From: Crossaster papposus
Taxonomy: Eukaryota > Echinodermata > Asteroidea > Velatida > Solasteridae
NCBI GenBank assembly: GCA_037893245.1
Contig: JBAIAA010000436.1
Location: forward strand, 62,001-126,000
DNA: 64,000 nt
Direction: 5' to 3'
Shown here: in pieces, positions 1 through 11,173 of the stretch
Position numbering within the stretch: the stretch's first letter is position 1
How the letters are laid out: each line of letters begins with the position of its first letter
Notes under the pieces: generated by a model
What the model saw: the letters and a program-made list of their open reading frames with translations, nothing else
Database searches by the model: none
Told to the model about the DNA's origin: nothing
Program-made: the position numbers and the translations under genes

Positions 1-211
1 ACTACCATCAAATGTACATTGTACATGTACATAATTTGTGCACATTTGGTTAAAAAAATCCAACTAAACCTTTAGAAAATGTAGAAAGGTTTTCTTGTTT
101 TCTGTGAAATTATTTGGCTTTTGGCAAGCTGTCATTTAAAAAAAAAAACAACGACAAAAATATTTCAAAAAATGCGTCTTAGTGACGCATATTTGGAAAT
201 TATTCGTCGTT

Positions 212-365
212 TAAAGGTAGGATTTACCATGGGTAGTTGCTTGAATTATCATGAATGGGTTGATTTGGGGGGTTGTATTTTACAGTAAATATCGTTTAAC
301 TGACCTGTCCGAAGTTTTACAATCTGAGAAATGCTGAAAAAAGGCAATAAAAACAGCGTTCATTT
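212..365 (-). repeat. Repeat family F copy 1 (truncated TTAA-type element)
   Basis: The copy opens with TTTAAAGGTAGGATTTACC and matches the elements at 7907-8273, 13107-13424 and 43730-44031. It retains the shared block GGTTGTATTTTACAGTAAAT and is cut off at 366, where a family A element begins. The strand is arbitrary. No coding capacity is seen. Confidence 0.6.
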
Positions 366-607
366 TTAACCAGTTCGAGCCGGATGACGTATATAAACGC
401 AAAGTTTTCCCCAAATTCATAACGGATGACGCATAAACACGCCAAGTTCTAGTTCGGAAATATCTGTCAGCAGCGAGCAAGGCCGGAAATGCGTGGGTGT
501 GTTTCCCGGCACTATCGGCCAAAACACGCCTCGGATTGAGTTTCGTTAAAAATAATCCTGCGCATCGGCTCGGTGATGTTAAAATAATCCCGGTGCGAAC
601 TGGTTAA
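366..607 (-). repeat. MITE-like family A, copy 1 (242 bp)
   Basis: Family A elements have near-perfect terminal inverted repeats reading TTAACCAGTTCGCGCCGG, about 240 bp in full copies, with no ORF of their own. Internal landmarks are ATTATTTTAACATCACCGAG, a CATTTCCGGCCTTGCTCG block that may be present twice, and a TATATACGTCATCCGG block next to the right end. This copy is in reverse orientation and is full length. Ten copies or fragments occur in this window. Confidence 0.8.
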
Positions 608-928
608 GGGAAATTGTCCAGCTTACCTGTATCATGTAGAGCTGTGCTATGCGATATTCCTCCACACTTAGTGGTAGGGGGATGCGATATTCTTTAGTCA
701 ACATGGCCGATAGTTGATCTGTTGCCTCCCCCCTTGGTATATCAGGCTAGGCTTCTCAGCTACATCTATGGTGTGGTGAGGATAATCTACCCTGAATGAT
801 ACAATACAAAATGCAAATGAGAAAACAAAGAACTAATTAGCCCATAGTGAATCAAAGATTATTCGTTTCAATTGACACTCGACTACGGAGCCCCTAAAGA
901 GACATATGATGAAAACAAAATTACGTAG

Positions 929-1460
929 AGACCATGTGCCCTCTGTTTACATCTATATTCAAATGTGCCGTGCAAAAAATTGTCGTGCGCTTGAAATGAT
1001 TTCTTGTGTTTACAATAGTTTCATTGGCATGAAATCATTTTGAGCTCACGACATAATTTATTTCGAGCTTACGAAATGATTTTGAGGGTACGAAATATTT
1101 TCAAGTGCACAACATAAACAAACTCAAATACATGTGATTGTTGTGCCCGTCAATATGCGCACGTACATGTACGCATCGTGTTTTACATAAATTTGGTTAA
1201 GAGGCGACATCAGAGGTCACATAATTCAAAGGTGGTCTGACCTGTGGCGTCACTCCTCAACCAAATTTTATGCAAAACACGATGTGTGCGCATATTGACG
1301 GGCACATTTGAATATGTAAACAGAGGGCACATGGTCTATACAACAATTATTTGAGTTTTTTATGTTGTGCACTTATTTCGTACCCTCAAAATCATTTCGT
1401 AAGCTCGAAATAAATTATGTCGTGAGATCAAAATGAAATTATTTCAAGCAAACGACAATT
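929..1460. repeat. Nested, rearranged inverted repeat
   Basis: Blocks X (about 929-975), Y (about 976-1140) and Z (about 1141-1196) recur as reverse complements Z' (about 1257-1303), X' (about 1303-1340) and Y' (about 1341-1460). The order is X-Y-Z-loop-Z'-X'-Y', so it is not a simple hairpin. X includes ACCATGTGCCCTCTGTTTAC and Z includes CGTCAATATGCGCAC. Downstream, to about 1660, are degenerate repeats of a GAAATGATTTTGAG-type motif. No ORF is supported. Confidence 0.65.
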
Positions 1461-1817
1461 TATTTTAAGCTCATGAAATGATTTTGAGAGTTCGAAAAGA
1501 TTTCTAGAGCAAGAAATGATGTCGAGGGTACAAACTGATATTGAGTGCTTGAAATGGTTTGGAGTGCTTGAAATGGTTTTGAGTGCACAAAATGATTTCA
1601 AGTACACAACAGAATTTATTTTCAGTGCATGAAATGATTTAGAGCACACGAAATATAAAACTGAAATTGTTCATCATATGTTCCTTTAGGGGCTTCCTGC
1701 GTTCCTTCGTTCAAATTGTTTTCAGTAGTTATTTAACTGCTTTCAATAAATGCAATTTTGCTACCGCTAGTGTTGGTACCCAGAAAATGATGTGGTCATT
1801 GTGCTCTCATTGGTACC

Positions 1818-2248
1818 ATATGTGACCTGTTCCAACGAAACCCGGACCAAGTCGACTTTTTAGTTTTTCAGATTTTGCTTTTTTTCAAATTCTCTAGGTT
1901 CTCAGCTTTAAAATGATGTATCATTTACATATGTACCCCCACCCTATCTTCCCTGGGGTCTGGATTTGGTGATAAAACCCTGACAACCTAATTATGAGAT
2001 AAACAGCTTTGAAGTTCAGAAAAGCGTATTATTTCTATACACAAATGTTTCACAAAATTGACCAAAAAACACACTTCTGGTAGACGGATTTTGTTCAAAT
2101 TTGAGGAGATTGTAGATTAATAGTGAGTGACTTAGGAAAACCTAAAACCTCAAAATGGTAAAATCTATCCCGAAATGACTTCAGGAGTACATTGTGACAA
2201 AACACATTGTGCGACTTTGTCTGGGTTTCGTTGGAACAGGTCACATAT
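1818..2248. repeat. TIR element family G, copy 1 (~430 bp)
   Basis: The left end TATGTGACCTGTTCCAACGA is mirrored by an inverted copy ending CAGGTCACATA at the right. The arms continue for roughly 25 bp or more (AAACCC and a GTCGACTTT-like block). The interior is AT-rich and non-coding. A related element with a different inner arm lies at 33904-34307. The outermost TA may be a target-site duplication, which would fit a Tc1/mariner-type origin; this is inference. Confidence 0.6.
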
Positions 2249-2409
2249 ACTAAAGATGGGTCACCACGTTACGTAAACACAGAATTTCTTAAGTTAGGCC
2301 CAAGTTTATCTCCAGTGTATAAGCGATGAATTGCCTTTGCCAATGAAATGTGACCTTCTGGGTAATGAAAAGGTAGCTATTTAAACAAATAAACAATCGT
2401 TATACATAC

Positions 2410-2819
2410 CAGCCTCTTAATGTCTAACAGCATAGTGATCTTGAGCACATCAGCAGAATCCAAGATAACTATTACATCAGGTCTTGCACGTGTCGCTATA
2501 CATCCAAATGACAAATTGTCGTGGATCTCCCATTTATCTATTCTTCGATCCCCGAAAAAAAAAGTCCAAACAAAGTTTTTTCTGTCTATAAAAAAACCCT
2601 GTCTTTTATCAATGAGCTGGTATTCCTTATAAGGCTACATCCTCTTCCTTCGAATTCCAAATTTGGTAGCCAAGCCACAGATGATCACGAACTACCTTGG
2701 GAGTCCCTCGCCCCGGAGGTTGGGTTGCTATGGCGATGACACACGTTGGAAATGGCTCGATCGCCTTGGAAACGAGAGGAGAGGTAAAGTTGTTGCAACG
2801 CTGAAACTCCTCTACTCGG
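2410..2819 (-). CDS. Two candidate exons of an unrecognised gene
   Basis: On the minus strand, 2819-2696 is bounded by a good acceptor (a long pyrimidine run then TTAG) and a CCCAAG|GTAGTT donor. It encodes 41 residues beginning RVEEFQRCNNF and containing CVIAIATQPPGRG. A second stretch, 2526-2410, ends at CTG|GTATGT and encodes 39 residues including DNLSFGCIATRARPDV and VIVILDSAD. Phases agree if the second acceptor is the GGAG just before ATC CAC; that acceptor is weak. The peptides look protein-like with ordinary codon use, but I do not recognise the family and found no flanking exons. It could be chance open sequence or an old pseudogene. Confidence 0.35.
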
Positions 2820-3159
2820 CTAAGAAAATGAAGTTGGAGAGAGAAAAAAAATTTCATTCATGGGACCATTTGACATTTGGATTTTAGAAAACCTCTATTT
2901 TTTTTTTTTTTCACAACGACTTCGCATAATTTGTTTCCATTTGTTTAAATGTGGAGTAGATTCCAATCAGGGTACTGAATACACCTTTGTAGCATTAAAC
3001 GCGTCAATTTACATGATAGAATCAACGTTGGATTTGATCACACACAAATGATTCTGTTTTTGAATAAGGTTACTGTGCATGCATCACAAATTAAGAATTT
3101 ACAAATGTTTCAACTCAAATTACTGAAAAATTCTGTCTTTGAAGTAAATAATTAGACAG

Positions 3160-3369
3160 TTGGCAGCAGAAAAAAAATGGGAAAGAGGAAAGCAACGTGC
3201 TATGCTAGCCCAAACTAAACTGTACGCACCCGGTCGGCCTGGTCACGCATTGCGTACCGCCGCGAGAATTCAGCCCGCGTGGTCCATTAGGAACACAGCC
3301 TTGATTATTCTGTTTATTTTCGGGTTTTATGTTTTTCTTTACGTTGCTTCGCAAATCCAAAGCAAATGA
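3160..3369 (+). CDS. Possible small single-pass membrane protein or terminal exon
   Basis: The open frame ends at TGA just before a run of 30 Gs. The only in-frame ATG is at 3202, which would give 56-57 residues; the upstream part of the frame opens at a TTG, so it could instead be the last exon of a spliced gene. The peptide is basic at the start (KLYAPGRPGHALRTAAR). A hydrophobic helix of about 20 residues (TALIILFIFGFYVFLYVAS) then ends in QIQSK, which fits a tail-anchored or small mitochondrial/ER membrane protein. The local base composition is CpG-richer than the flanks. No family is recognised and there is no convincing upstream exon. Confidence 0.3.
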   Translation: MAAEKKWERGKQRAMLAQTKLYAPGRPGHALRTAARIQPAWSIRNTALIILFIFGFYVFLYVASQIQSK

Positions 3370-3371
3370 CA

Positions 3372-3401
<30 letters not shown>
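3372..3401. repeat. Poly-G tract (30 nt)
   Basis: An uninterrupted run of G directly follows the stop codon of the small ORF. Similar long G/C runs occur at 41190-41209, about 50884-50905, about 51343-51367 and about 60663-60679. They may vary in length and can be assembly-sensitive. Confidence 0.9.
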
Positions 3402-3402
<1 letters not shown>

Positions 3403-5428
3403 CCGGGTGAGTGAGTATGCAAATCATCACTATGAATTTAGGTGTGTTTCTCAATGGCCAATCACATTTCACAGTCATTTTATTGACTAGCCACCTTACA
3501 TTTGCAGGTGTTTGTATTGGTGCTTTGTATTTTTGTACCTATCTGTCATTTTTTGTTTTTGAAAGTCTATTTGTTTTATTATTTTTGTGTGATTCTTCTT
3601 CAAAAGATTTTTCAATAAGCTTTTGCTTGCTACATGTGCGGGTAGTTCTTTGCATATCGGATATAACATTATTATACAAAAAAAAAATCCACTTTTATTT
3701 TTTAATTACCTGTTTATTACAAATCATTTGATATCCTTTTGAGCTTGTTTTATTGGTTTTTTTTATTTGCGGTATATTATTAATATATTATTTTCTCTAT
3801 ATATGTACAGATACGTTGGCAGGGGTTTTGAAGGGCACATCTTTTAATGACAGTTGTTCTTAACTTTCTTCTCTCCCAGGGCAGCCCCTGCCCCTTTTAT
3901 TTACCAAAGATTTTAAATAAATAAATTAATAAATTAATTAATCTTATTGCTAAATAATCAACAAATTATTCTTGGCATCCCAACCACCTGGCAAATGAAA
4001 TACTTACACAATCAAATGAACGCATCTGTAATGGCCGACTTGCAAACGATGGCAAACGAAGAAATCCCAAGAAGATGAAAATAATAATACTACAAAATCC
4101 AGGTCCGCGGTATTTAAATATAATCCCAATTAAGACGGGCAAAATATCACACGTGAATAAATAAGGTACGGAGAAAACAAAATCACTACTGCAATGCAGT
4201 AGGCTTAACACCTAAACGATCCCTCAATCTTTGCAATGATGGTCAAATTAAACAAATGTTCGTCCCGGTTTTGTGATAAGAACGACGGCCCGATGGAACT
4301 AGCAGTAGCATACATAACTTCCTCAAACATCCTCAATGATAATATTGAGCACAATGCCCACGCGTTTTATTATTATTTCGTCGGCAGTACGACAGTTAAG
4401 ATGTGGATGTACATATACACGCAGTCACTATGCAAGGCTGACCCCTGCGTACGACCCTTGGCATTTCAGTAAGAAGCTGTGGCTAGATGGAGCGGACAGT
4501 GCTAGTGAGATAAATGAAGGCAAAAAGGGGGGGGGGGGGAGAGAAGGGAAGGCTCATTGTGCATCAGTCACTGCCGACAGGCGGTAGACTTGCATTCAAG
4601 TGGTCTATTTATTCACATGACGAGCTGGAAGCTCATCTCAATATTGCAATTATCACAAACAGTCTAGATACGAGCACATTAATATATGTGGCGAAATGTA
4701 ATATTTAGAAGCCAAATATTTTGCCAAGTTTGTTTTTCTTCAAAATTATTTCATAATTTAACTACAAATAGTTGAGTTGCTAATTTTTCAATTTACCAAT
4801 TGTTTTAATTTACAGATCGATCGCTTTTGCATAAATATATTCATTTTTGTTGAAGTATATATTTTTTTGTATTTTTTTTTTGTAAAGGGATTTTTGTTTT
4901 GACAGTTTTGTGTTTTGCATTTAAATTACATGTACATGTAGCTCACTCCTGTGAAAAATAGGACGAACAGCACATATTGGCTAACTTGTGCCATAATTTG
5001 TGCAGAAAGGGGTATGTATTCCCGCTAATGTTACTTTGAATGCAAACAAAAAATGTGTTCCAGTTTCTAAATTTGGTACCCTGTGTGCACCATTGTGGGT
5101 TTTGATGGATGAGAAAATATTTCTAGCATTAGTGCTCAATCCATTAACACAACGCACATTTCAAGTTAAGATAGATTTTGATAGAAATAACTGGCTCTGT
5201 TTTGGCACCGATGAAAGAGAGAGGGTTGACCCTATCAATTTTATGATCAAGGGGCATCACTTGTACAGGGAGCTACCCCCAAAAAACGACCGAAACACAA
5301 CTTTACCAAAACAACAAGCAATGGTTTTTTTGTGTGTTTAAAATGTTTTAAAACAAGTGCCAGTACATGTACAAAGGCAAAACAACCCTCTCAAAAATGT
5401 AATGGGCAGTAAAAATGAGCAGTTTAGC
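3402..5428. other. Intergenic, AT-rich, no gene seen
   Basis: I see no splice-bounded coding segment and no repeat that recurs elsewhere in the window. Short open frames here have low-complexity or unrecognisable translations. Confidence 0.5.
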
Positions 5429-5819
5429 TTAAAGGGATCATACACGTTTGGTAATTGGAACCCATTGTTTGTTTCAATCCTATATAGTTATATATACTAT
5501 AAAACTAACCTGTAAAAATTTCATTTCAAAAGGTGGTAGCGATTTTGAGATATTGCCGAAAATCTGGAGAGGTTATGTCCACGCAGGAAGAATACTCTGC
5601 ATTGGAATACACAGTCTGAGAAACGTCACTGCAGTAACGCTTCTCAGATTCAATTTTTGGGGGATAAAAAATGATATCTTTTTCCATAACCGCAGAACTT
5701 TGAAGTGAAAAGTTACTAAAAATGCATTATACTATCCAAAGCTGCTGTACTTCTTACCAAGTAAGTTTTTATTGCCATTAATTTTTGGAGTAATTACCAA
5801 ACGTATACGATCCCTTTAA
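5429..5819. repeat. MITE-like family B, copy 1 (391 bp)
   Basis: The terminal inverted repeats read TTAAAGGGATCGTATACG, extending into TTTGGTAATT, with TTAA at both outer edges. The interior includes GAGATATTGCCGAAAATCTGG and a CACTGCAGTAACG block. Other copies are at 15859-16253, 30927-31312 and 42931-43272. There is no ORF. Confidence 0.8.
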
Positions 5820-7906
5820 CAACGTTGTTTGTACTACGTGTACATGTACATGTACCTATACACTTTGTACAATTTACTGGACGTATCTGATTAGGCAGCA
5901 CATCACACACTCACAGACATCTCATGAAATATTCAACTTGAAACAGAACATTGTTTTATGGTTGTACTACTTGAGTCATGTCTAAATCGTTTTCTTCTTC
6001 CAGAGCAACCTGTATTGTCCAAGTCTTTGGCAATTACAAAGTCAAATAGGCATGACAGTAACCATGGAAGCCAATTTAGGATAGAGACATACAGTTCACA
6101 TGTACAACTACTCGTGTGGTATATAGCGTTATGGGGACAACCCATAGGGTTTGTGCGTAAACTGAAATCTCTCTAATCTCAAACTCAGAACACTCTAAAA
6201 TTCTAAAATTTTCAGCATCACCCTAATTTGTCCTCTTCTACATTTTCTTTCATTATACCCTAACCCGATTTTACCTTGTTCTACCTTTACTGAATACCCA
6301 ACGCGCTATGGGGACTCGAAAATGTCCCCACTACTCGGTCTGTCTTTTCCAAACAAAAGAACCTGTCCCCCTAACGCGGTGAGTGCCTACCCTGTAGTAC
6401 CGGTACATTGTGAGATAAAACTAAAAACTGTGACACTTTGTTTCAGCTTGGTGACTTAAACGGCTGTCACATATCTGGTGTTTCTAGGGTTGTCAAAACA
6501 ATACAAATTGTTTTTGCAATCATTGCCGCGACATCACTCAGAGTCAGAGGTCAATGACGTGTTGTCATAGCAACTGATTAACTTTTTTTTCTTTTCTTTT
6601 TCAGTAGCCACATTCAAAAGATAATGGTTACTTTTTAAAAGGATTACTTTGGAAGGCTTCTTGCAAAAAAATTGCTGCGACAATGACTGGAGTGTTTTCT
6701 ACTGTTAACTATTTGTTTGCTTCCCGGCCGAAAAGCTTTTTTTTCAATTGAAAGAAAACATACAGAAGGTGCTATTCTAAACAATGCATGTTTTTTTTTG
6801 TCTGTCAAATGCTACATTTTTATTGACATTAAAAACAGCTTCTGCACTTAGGATACTACATGTATCTCTATTTGACCTATCGAGGTAGAATCGCATTAAC
6901 ACAGCGTTAACGCAGCTTTCCTAAATATTGCGCCGTCACATAAATTACAAATAGACGCGAAATGTGCAAAACTGTGACGAACAAAATTACTGCACAAAAT
7001 TCCATAGAATTGTCTAAGGGACGTGGCTACTGTACGTGCCAGTAAGCGATCGGAACTGGAAAAAAAATAGTGTTTTCCATTGGCACAAGTGTGAAATGAA
7101 AAACGAGAAAATCAGCTCATCCGCAGAAAAGTTGCATGTCTGTTAACTTAAACATCCTTAAAACATCTTTCAAATATTGGCGAGTCAGCTACCATTGGCT
7201 ACCTAAACAAAACATATATATATACAATGCAGCTTAATATTTTAATAAGCTCATTGTCAATTGTTAACATTTAATTTGAGTAGCTAAGTTTAATTTGAAC
7301 CACTACATGTACAACTGACCATGAGATAAAATTATCTCTGAATGGACTGGGTCAAGTCTAACATGCTGAAGGATGCAATGATAAAAAATGAATCCCTGAT
7401 GAGAAGATAACCGTGTCATCTTATCACGTACACGTTCGCTATTGTACATGTATACACAGTGTATGTACATGCACAATGTGTACTGCATAATGTGCACATA
7501 ACATAGGGATTTAGTAATGATGCAATTTTATGCACAAAATATAAGTACATGTAGTGGTACACACATTCGCATTTTTGTATCACTGTGGAGACATGGCTTT
7601 GTTCTCGTGTACAAAATGGTTAGAAAGTCGAGCACGTTTTTAAAAATGCTCCCATTTTAACCATAATTTTTTTCCTGGGTTGAAATTTTTGACCCTATAT
7701 TATACCCTAACCCAAACACTAACCCTAACCCCCATCCTAATCTTAGTTTTTGAGTAATTTAAGTAAAATCCAAAAATCTAATTCGTGAAATTCCCAGTGG
7801 AGACCTATTCATCTATAGAAATTTACCCTCCGGAGACGTTTTGTCTCCATTGTACACATTGTGTTCATGTCTCCAGAGGGTACCGTATTTCGCACCACTA
7901 TTTTTT
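5820..7906. other. Intergenic, no gene seen
   Basis: This stretch is AT-rich and holds a diverged repeat with a telomere-like string (CCCTAACCCAAACACTAACC, about 7700) that also occurs near 29600-29640. Nothing else recognisable is seen. Confidence 0.5.
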
Positions 7907-8273
7907 TAGAGGTAGGATACACAATTGGTACGGTATTTGCTTCAATTATAATGAATGGGTGAAATTAGGAGATTGTATTTTGTAGTAAATATCCTGTCAG
8001 AAGTTTTACAATCATAGATGCCGAGAAAAAAAGCAAAACAAATGAAATTCATTTTTAAACAGCTTCAGGCAGTTGTTCTTGATTCGCGATCCGCGAATGT
8101 GATTTTTTAAAATAATGTTCACTCAATTTTTTGGAACAATTACAGGATATCTAGCACAATAATTTTGCTGGATGCCTACAATCATTATTTACTTTCAAAT
8201 AAGTAAGAAATTTCTGAATAATTCGGTAGTAATTTTTTTCTAAATATCTCCAAATGGTGTCTCCTACTTTTAA
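7907..8273. repeat. Repeat family F copy 2
   Basis: The left end is TTAGAGGTAGGATACAC and the right end ATGGTGTCTCCTACTTTTAA. The shared interior is GCTGGATGCCTACAATCATT followed by ATTTACTTTCAAATAAGTAAG, also present in the copies at 13107 (inverted) and 43730. Confidence 0.7.
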
Positions 8274-9019
8274 ATCCGTTGGTGGAAACCATTAATGTTG
8301 ACATTCAACTAGCTCCTATTTCAGTGACAGACGTCAACATTTGAAGAAAAAAACCCACTATATTCTCGTACTGTATATGAGCTTTATAATGATCAAGACG
8401 CCATATTTTGAAGCCATTAAAAATTAAAAACATTAGCCTTCAAGAAACTACTACACTACATTTATATTGAATTTTTAAGTAAATAAAATACCCATCTGTG
8501 TAGACCAACAGGATTTGAAGCTCAAAATTGACTTTGTCATTGTGGTCACAGATAAGATAATTTATCCAATAAAACTAAAAGGAATTCCTTCATTCCTTCC
8601 TTCTTTAGAATAAGGCCTCATATGAGGATAAATGTACTGTATCACATTTAGTACAATTACAAAAATATTGTGCATTTTTGTGCGAATAACAAATCTGAAC
8701 TAAACTTCACTCATTTTGATTTAGAATTACCAGTCATGATTAGTTATGAGCATTCCAATGGCTTTTATCCCCATTTGGCTTAGGCCATGAGTATGACAAT
8801 TATAAAATGAGGTTCCTTTACAATGCTCAAATGAAAGTTTAATACCTAACATGTGTTTCATTTTTTTGCCCATAAAATAAGCCAAACAATGAATTTTCAA
8901 TTTTCCTTGATGTCTGTAGCCCGATAGAATAAATTAATGCAACTATTCCAGATTTAGCTACCTGTTCTGATTGGCAATGTCAGTGTGAAATGTGCAAGTC
9001 GTTTAACATTATAAAATTG

Positions 9020-9195
9020 TATAAATTATATAAAGCACGTAAAAGAACCCACAACACTTATCGCTAAGAAAAGGGGTTTGCCCCGGTGTTCCTGGCTGAC
9101 ACAGCTCTGGGTTCTTCTGGCTTACGAGCTACAGTGCCTTGAGCGCTTTTAAAGGATCCTTGGTTTCATTACCAGAAAATAAAAATAATCACCCT
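9020..9195 (+). repeat. SINE 3' fragment
   Basis: The block CTTACGAGCTACAGTGCCTT, followed by GAGCGCTTTTAAAGGATCC and TTGGTTTCATTACCAGAAAA, matches the 3' part of the tRNA-like SINE at 24785-25078. The promoter-bearing head is absent or unrecognisable here. Confidence 0.55.
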
Positions 9196-9707
9196 GTATT
9201 GTAGACTATGTTCATGTACATGTAGGCATTTAGATAAGGCGGCCTATTCGAATGGCGTCTTACGTTTATACATAAAATATTTTGACTTCGTGTCTTGTGT
9301 CAAAAAGTGACCAGGCACAAGCCAAGCCCAGCCCCGAAAGACAATGGTTTCTGTTCAGTCCTTGGAACGGGTTCCTAAACTAACGTTTTACAAAAAAAAT
9401 TATACCACAGGTGTAATTCAATCAATGGAAATGAACTTACCAATGTTTATTTCAACAGACGACAGCTTTTTTGCGATCACAACCGGCCTTGATATTAATC
9501 ACAGTACGTACAGTCTAGTACAGGTACATAATAATATGTACATACTGTACGGACGTCGTGTGTGTACGGCCGGTCGGCCGGTCACACAAAATTCCTGAGG
9601 GCGCTATTAAAACTTAACGGGGTATATTGGGCCGTTTTCTAAACCTCGCCTTCGTTCATGCACTATAATTTGGCAATGTGATGAAGAGCCATACGAAACC
9701 TAACTGT

Positions 9708-9800
9708 TTAATCAGTTTGCTCCGGATGACGTATATACGCGCAAAATCTTTCCGAGATTCAAAATGGATTACGAATAAACACGTCCCGCAGATGACGTGT
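9708..9800 (-). repeat. MITE-like family A, diverged fragment
   Basis: TTAATCAGTTTGCTCCGGAT followed by GACGTATATACGCGC matches one end of family A in reverse orientation. The other end is lost; related GACGTGTATATACGC pieces recur to about 9890. Confidence 0.5.
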
Positions 9801-9899
9801 TAATTCGTCAGGCACAGCAGTTTAATTTCGTAGAGGACGTGTATATACGCTGCAAAGGTTTCCTTGGTTGTTGCGGATGAGGTATATACACGCGTCAGA

Positions 9900-11076
9900 T
9901 TTTATGGCGGGTAGCGGTTGACGTAATACGACGCCACGACTACAGAGAAAACAAAATGCCCTAGGCGACAGAATGTTGGCAAAAACAAGTAAATAACGGT
10001 GCTAATAAACTAAGTGTTGGCATTGCATTATCAAAACAAGAATATTTTACTGAATAAAAAAACAACAGCTTTTCCCAATAAAAAAAAATAACCCCGCCAT
10101 TGGTCTCGTTAACTTGTAAATAAACCTGAGACGAACGGGTTAAAAAAAACCCGGCAAAAACGTGTGCAAGAAAGCAAACAGTACACATGTACAACAAAAG
10201 CTTAATTTGGACCACACATTCAGTTTTTTATTCATAATAGCAATCTGAGCATAAACAACATTTTTAACTCCAGGACTATTATTGCCCCCTAAATACAAAG
10301 ATTTTGGGGGGAACCAGGACTTGCAAACATTAGCCGCTTTCGAAACTCTCGTCTAGGGCTATTGTCTAGATGTGGAGAATTGCCGACAATAGTAATAGCC
10401 GTAGCTTTGGGAGCCTGTTTCGGACTCAGCCATTTATAACATCATTATTATTACAACACAGATTTTCAACAAAAATCTGTTTAAACAAATGGATCTCTGT
10501 GGCCTGAAACCATGCCATTGAATTACCCTAAATCACCCCCCACAGGCCCCTACCCAAATAAAAAAGAAAACTCCCCAAATTTAATACTTTGGTAAGCACT
10601 GTAAAGTCTTCTTAGTAACAAGAGAAATACAAAAACTTTTTGTTTACAAATGTTTACTTTAAACCTCAACACGGCCAAAATAAAAAAATTACCAGCACAG
10701 TTGTTTCCACAAAGACAAATACATGAAGTACCAAAACTGACAGATTTTTTACTAATGGATGAAGAATTGTTACCGTCCATCTGATGCTAACTTTAGCTTA
10801 CCTCGTGAAAGTGCTTAGCAAGTATTCCATTTAAACTTGTGGCTAATACTGCAGAACCCTTTAATACTTGGTAAAAGCAGATTTGTTTTTCTCAGCAAGT
10901 GAAAGGTTACAACCAATGTGTGAAATCTATGGCTTAAAACAGCTCCTGAAAATGCCAATTTTGCTAACAAAGTTTTAGATTTGCTAAGAACCGTTGTACT
11001 TAGCAGGGATAAACTACTCACACTTATAAAGGTACTTTAAAAGTTACCTTGGACCATTTGAAGCTATCATATTCAT
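9900..11076. other. Intergenic downstream of CCT6, no gene seen
   Basis: AT-rich sequence without splice-bounded coding segments. A short inverted repeat (GGCTATTGTC ... GACAATAGTAATAGCC, about 10356-10402) is the only structure noticed. Confidence 0.5.
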
Positions 11077-11082
11077 TTTATT
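11077..11082 (-). terminator. Candidate polyadenylation signal of CCT6
   Basis: AATAAA on the minus strand, about 90 nt past the CCT6 stop codon, is a plausible 3'-end signal. No transcript evidence is available here. Confidence 0.45.
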
Positions 11083-11173
11083 GATTACACAGACATTTTG
11101 CGTGGGTGTGCTTAAGATTAAGTTAGACAATGACATGCTTAGAAAGGCGCTGGCTAGGAACTGTTGGTAACAC

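Noticed and set aside
5000-5341. 113-codon plus-strand frame
   Set aside because: AT-rich, no recognisable domain, no splice signals, and no similarity seen; likely chance.
7680-7740. True telomere
   Set aside because: Only a few degenerate CCCTAA units inside a dispersed repeat also present near 29600.
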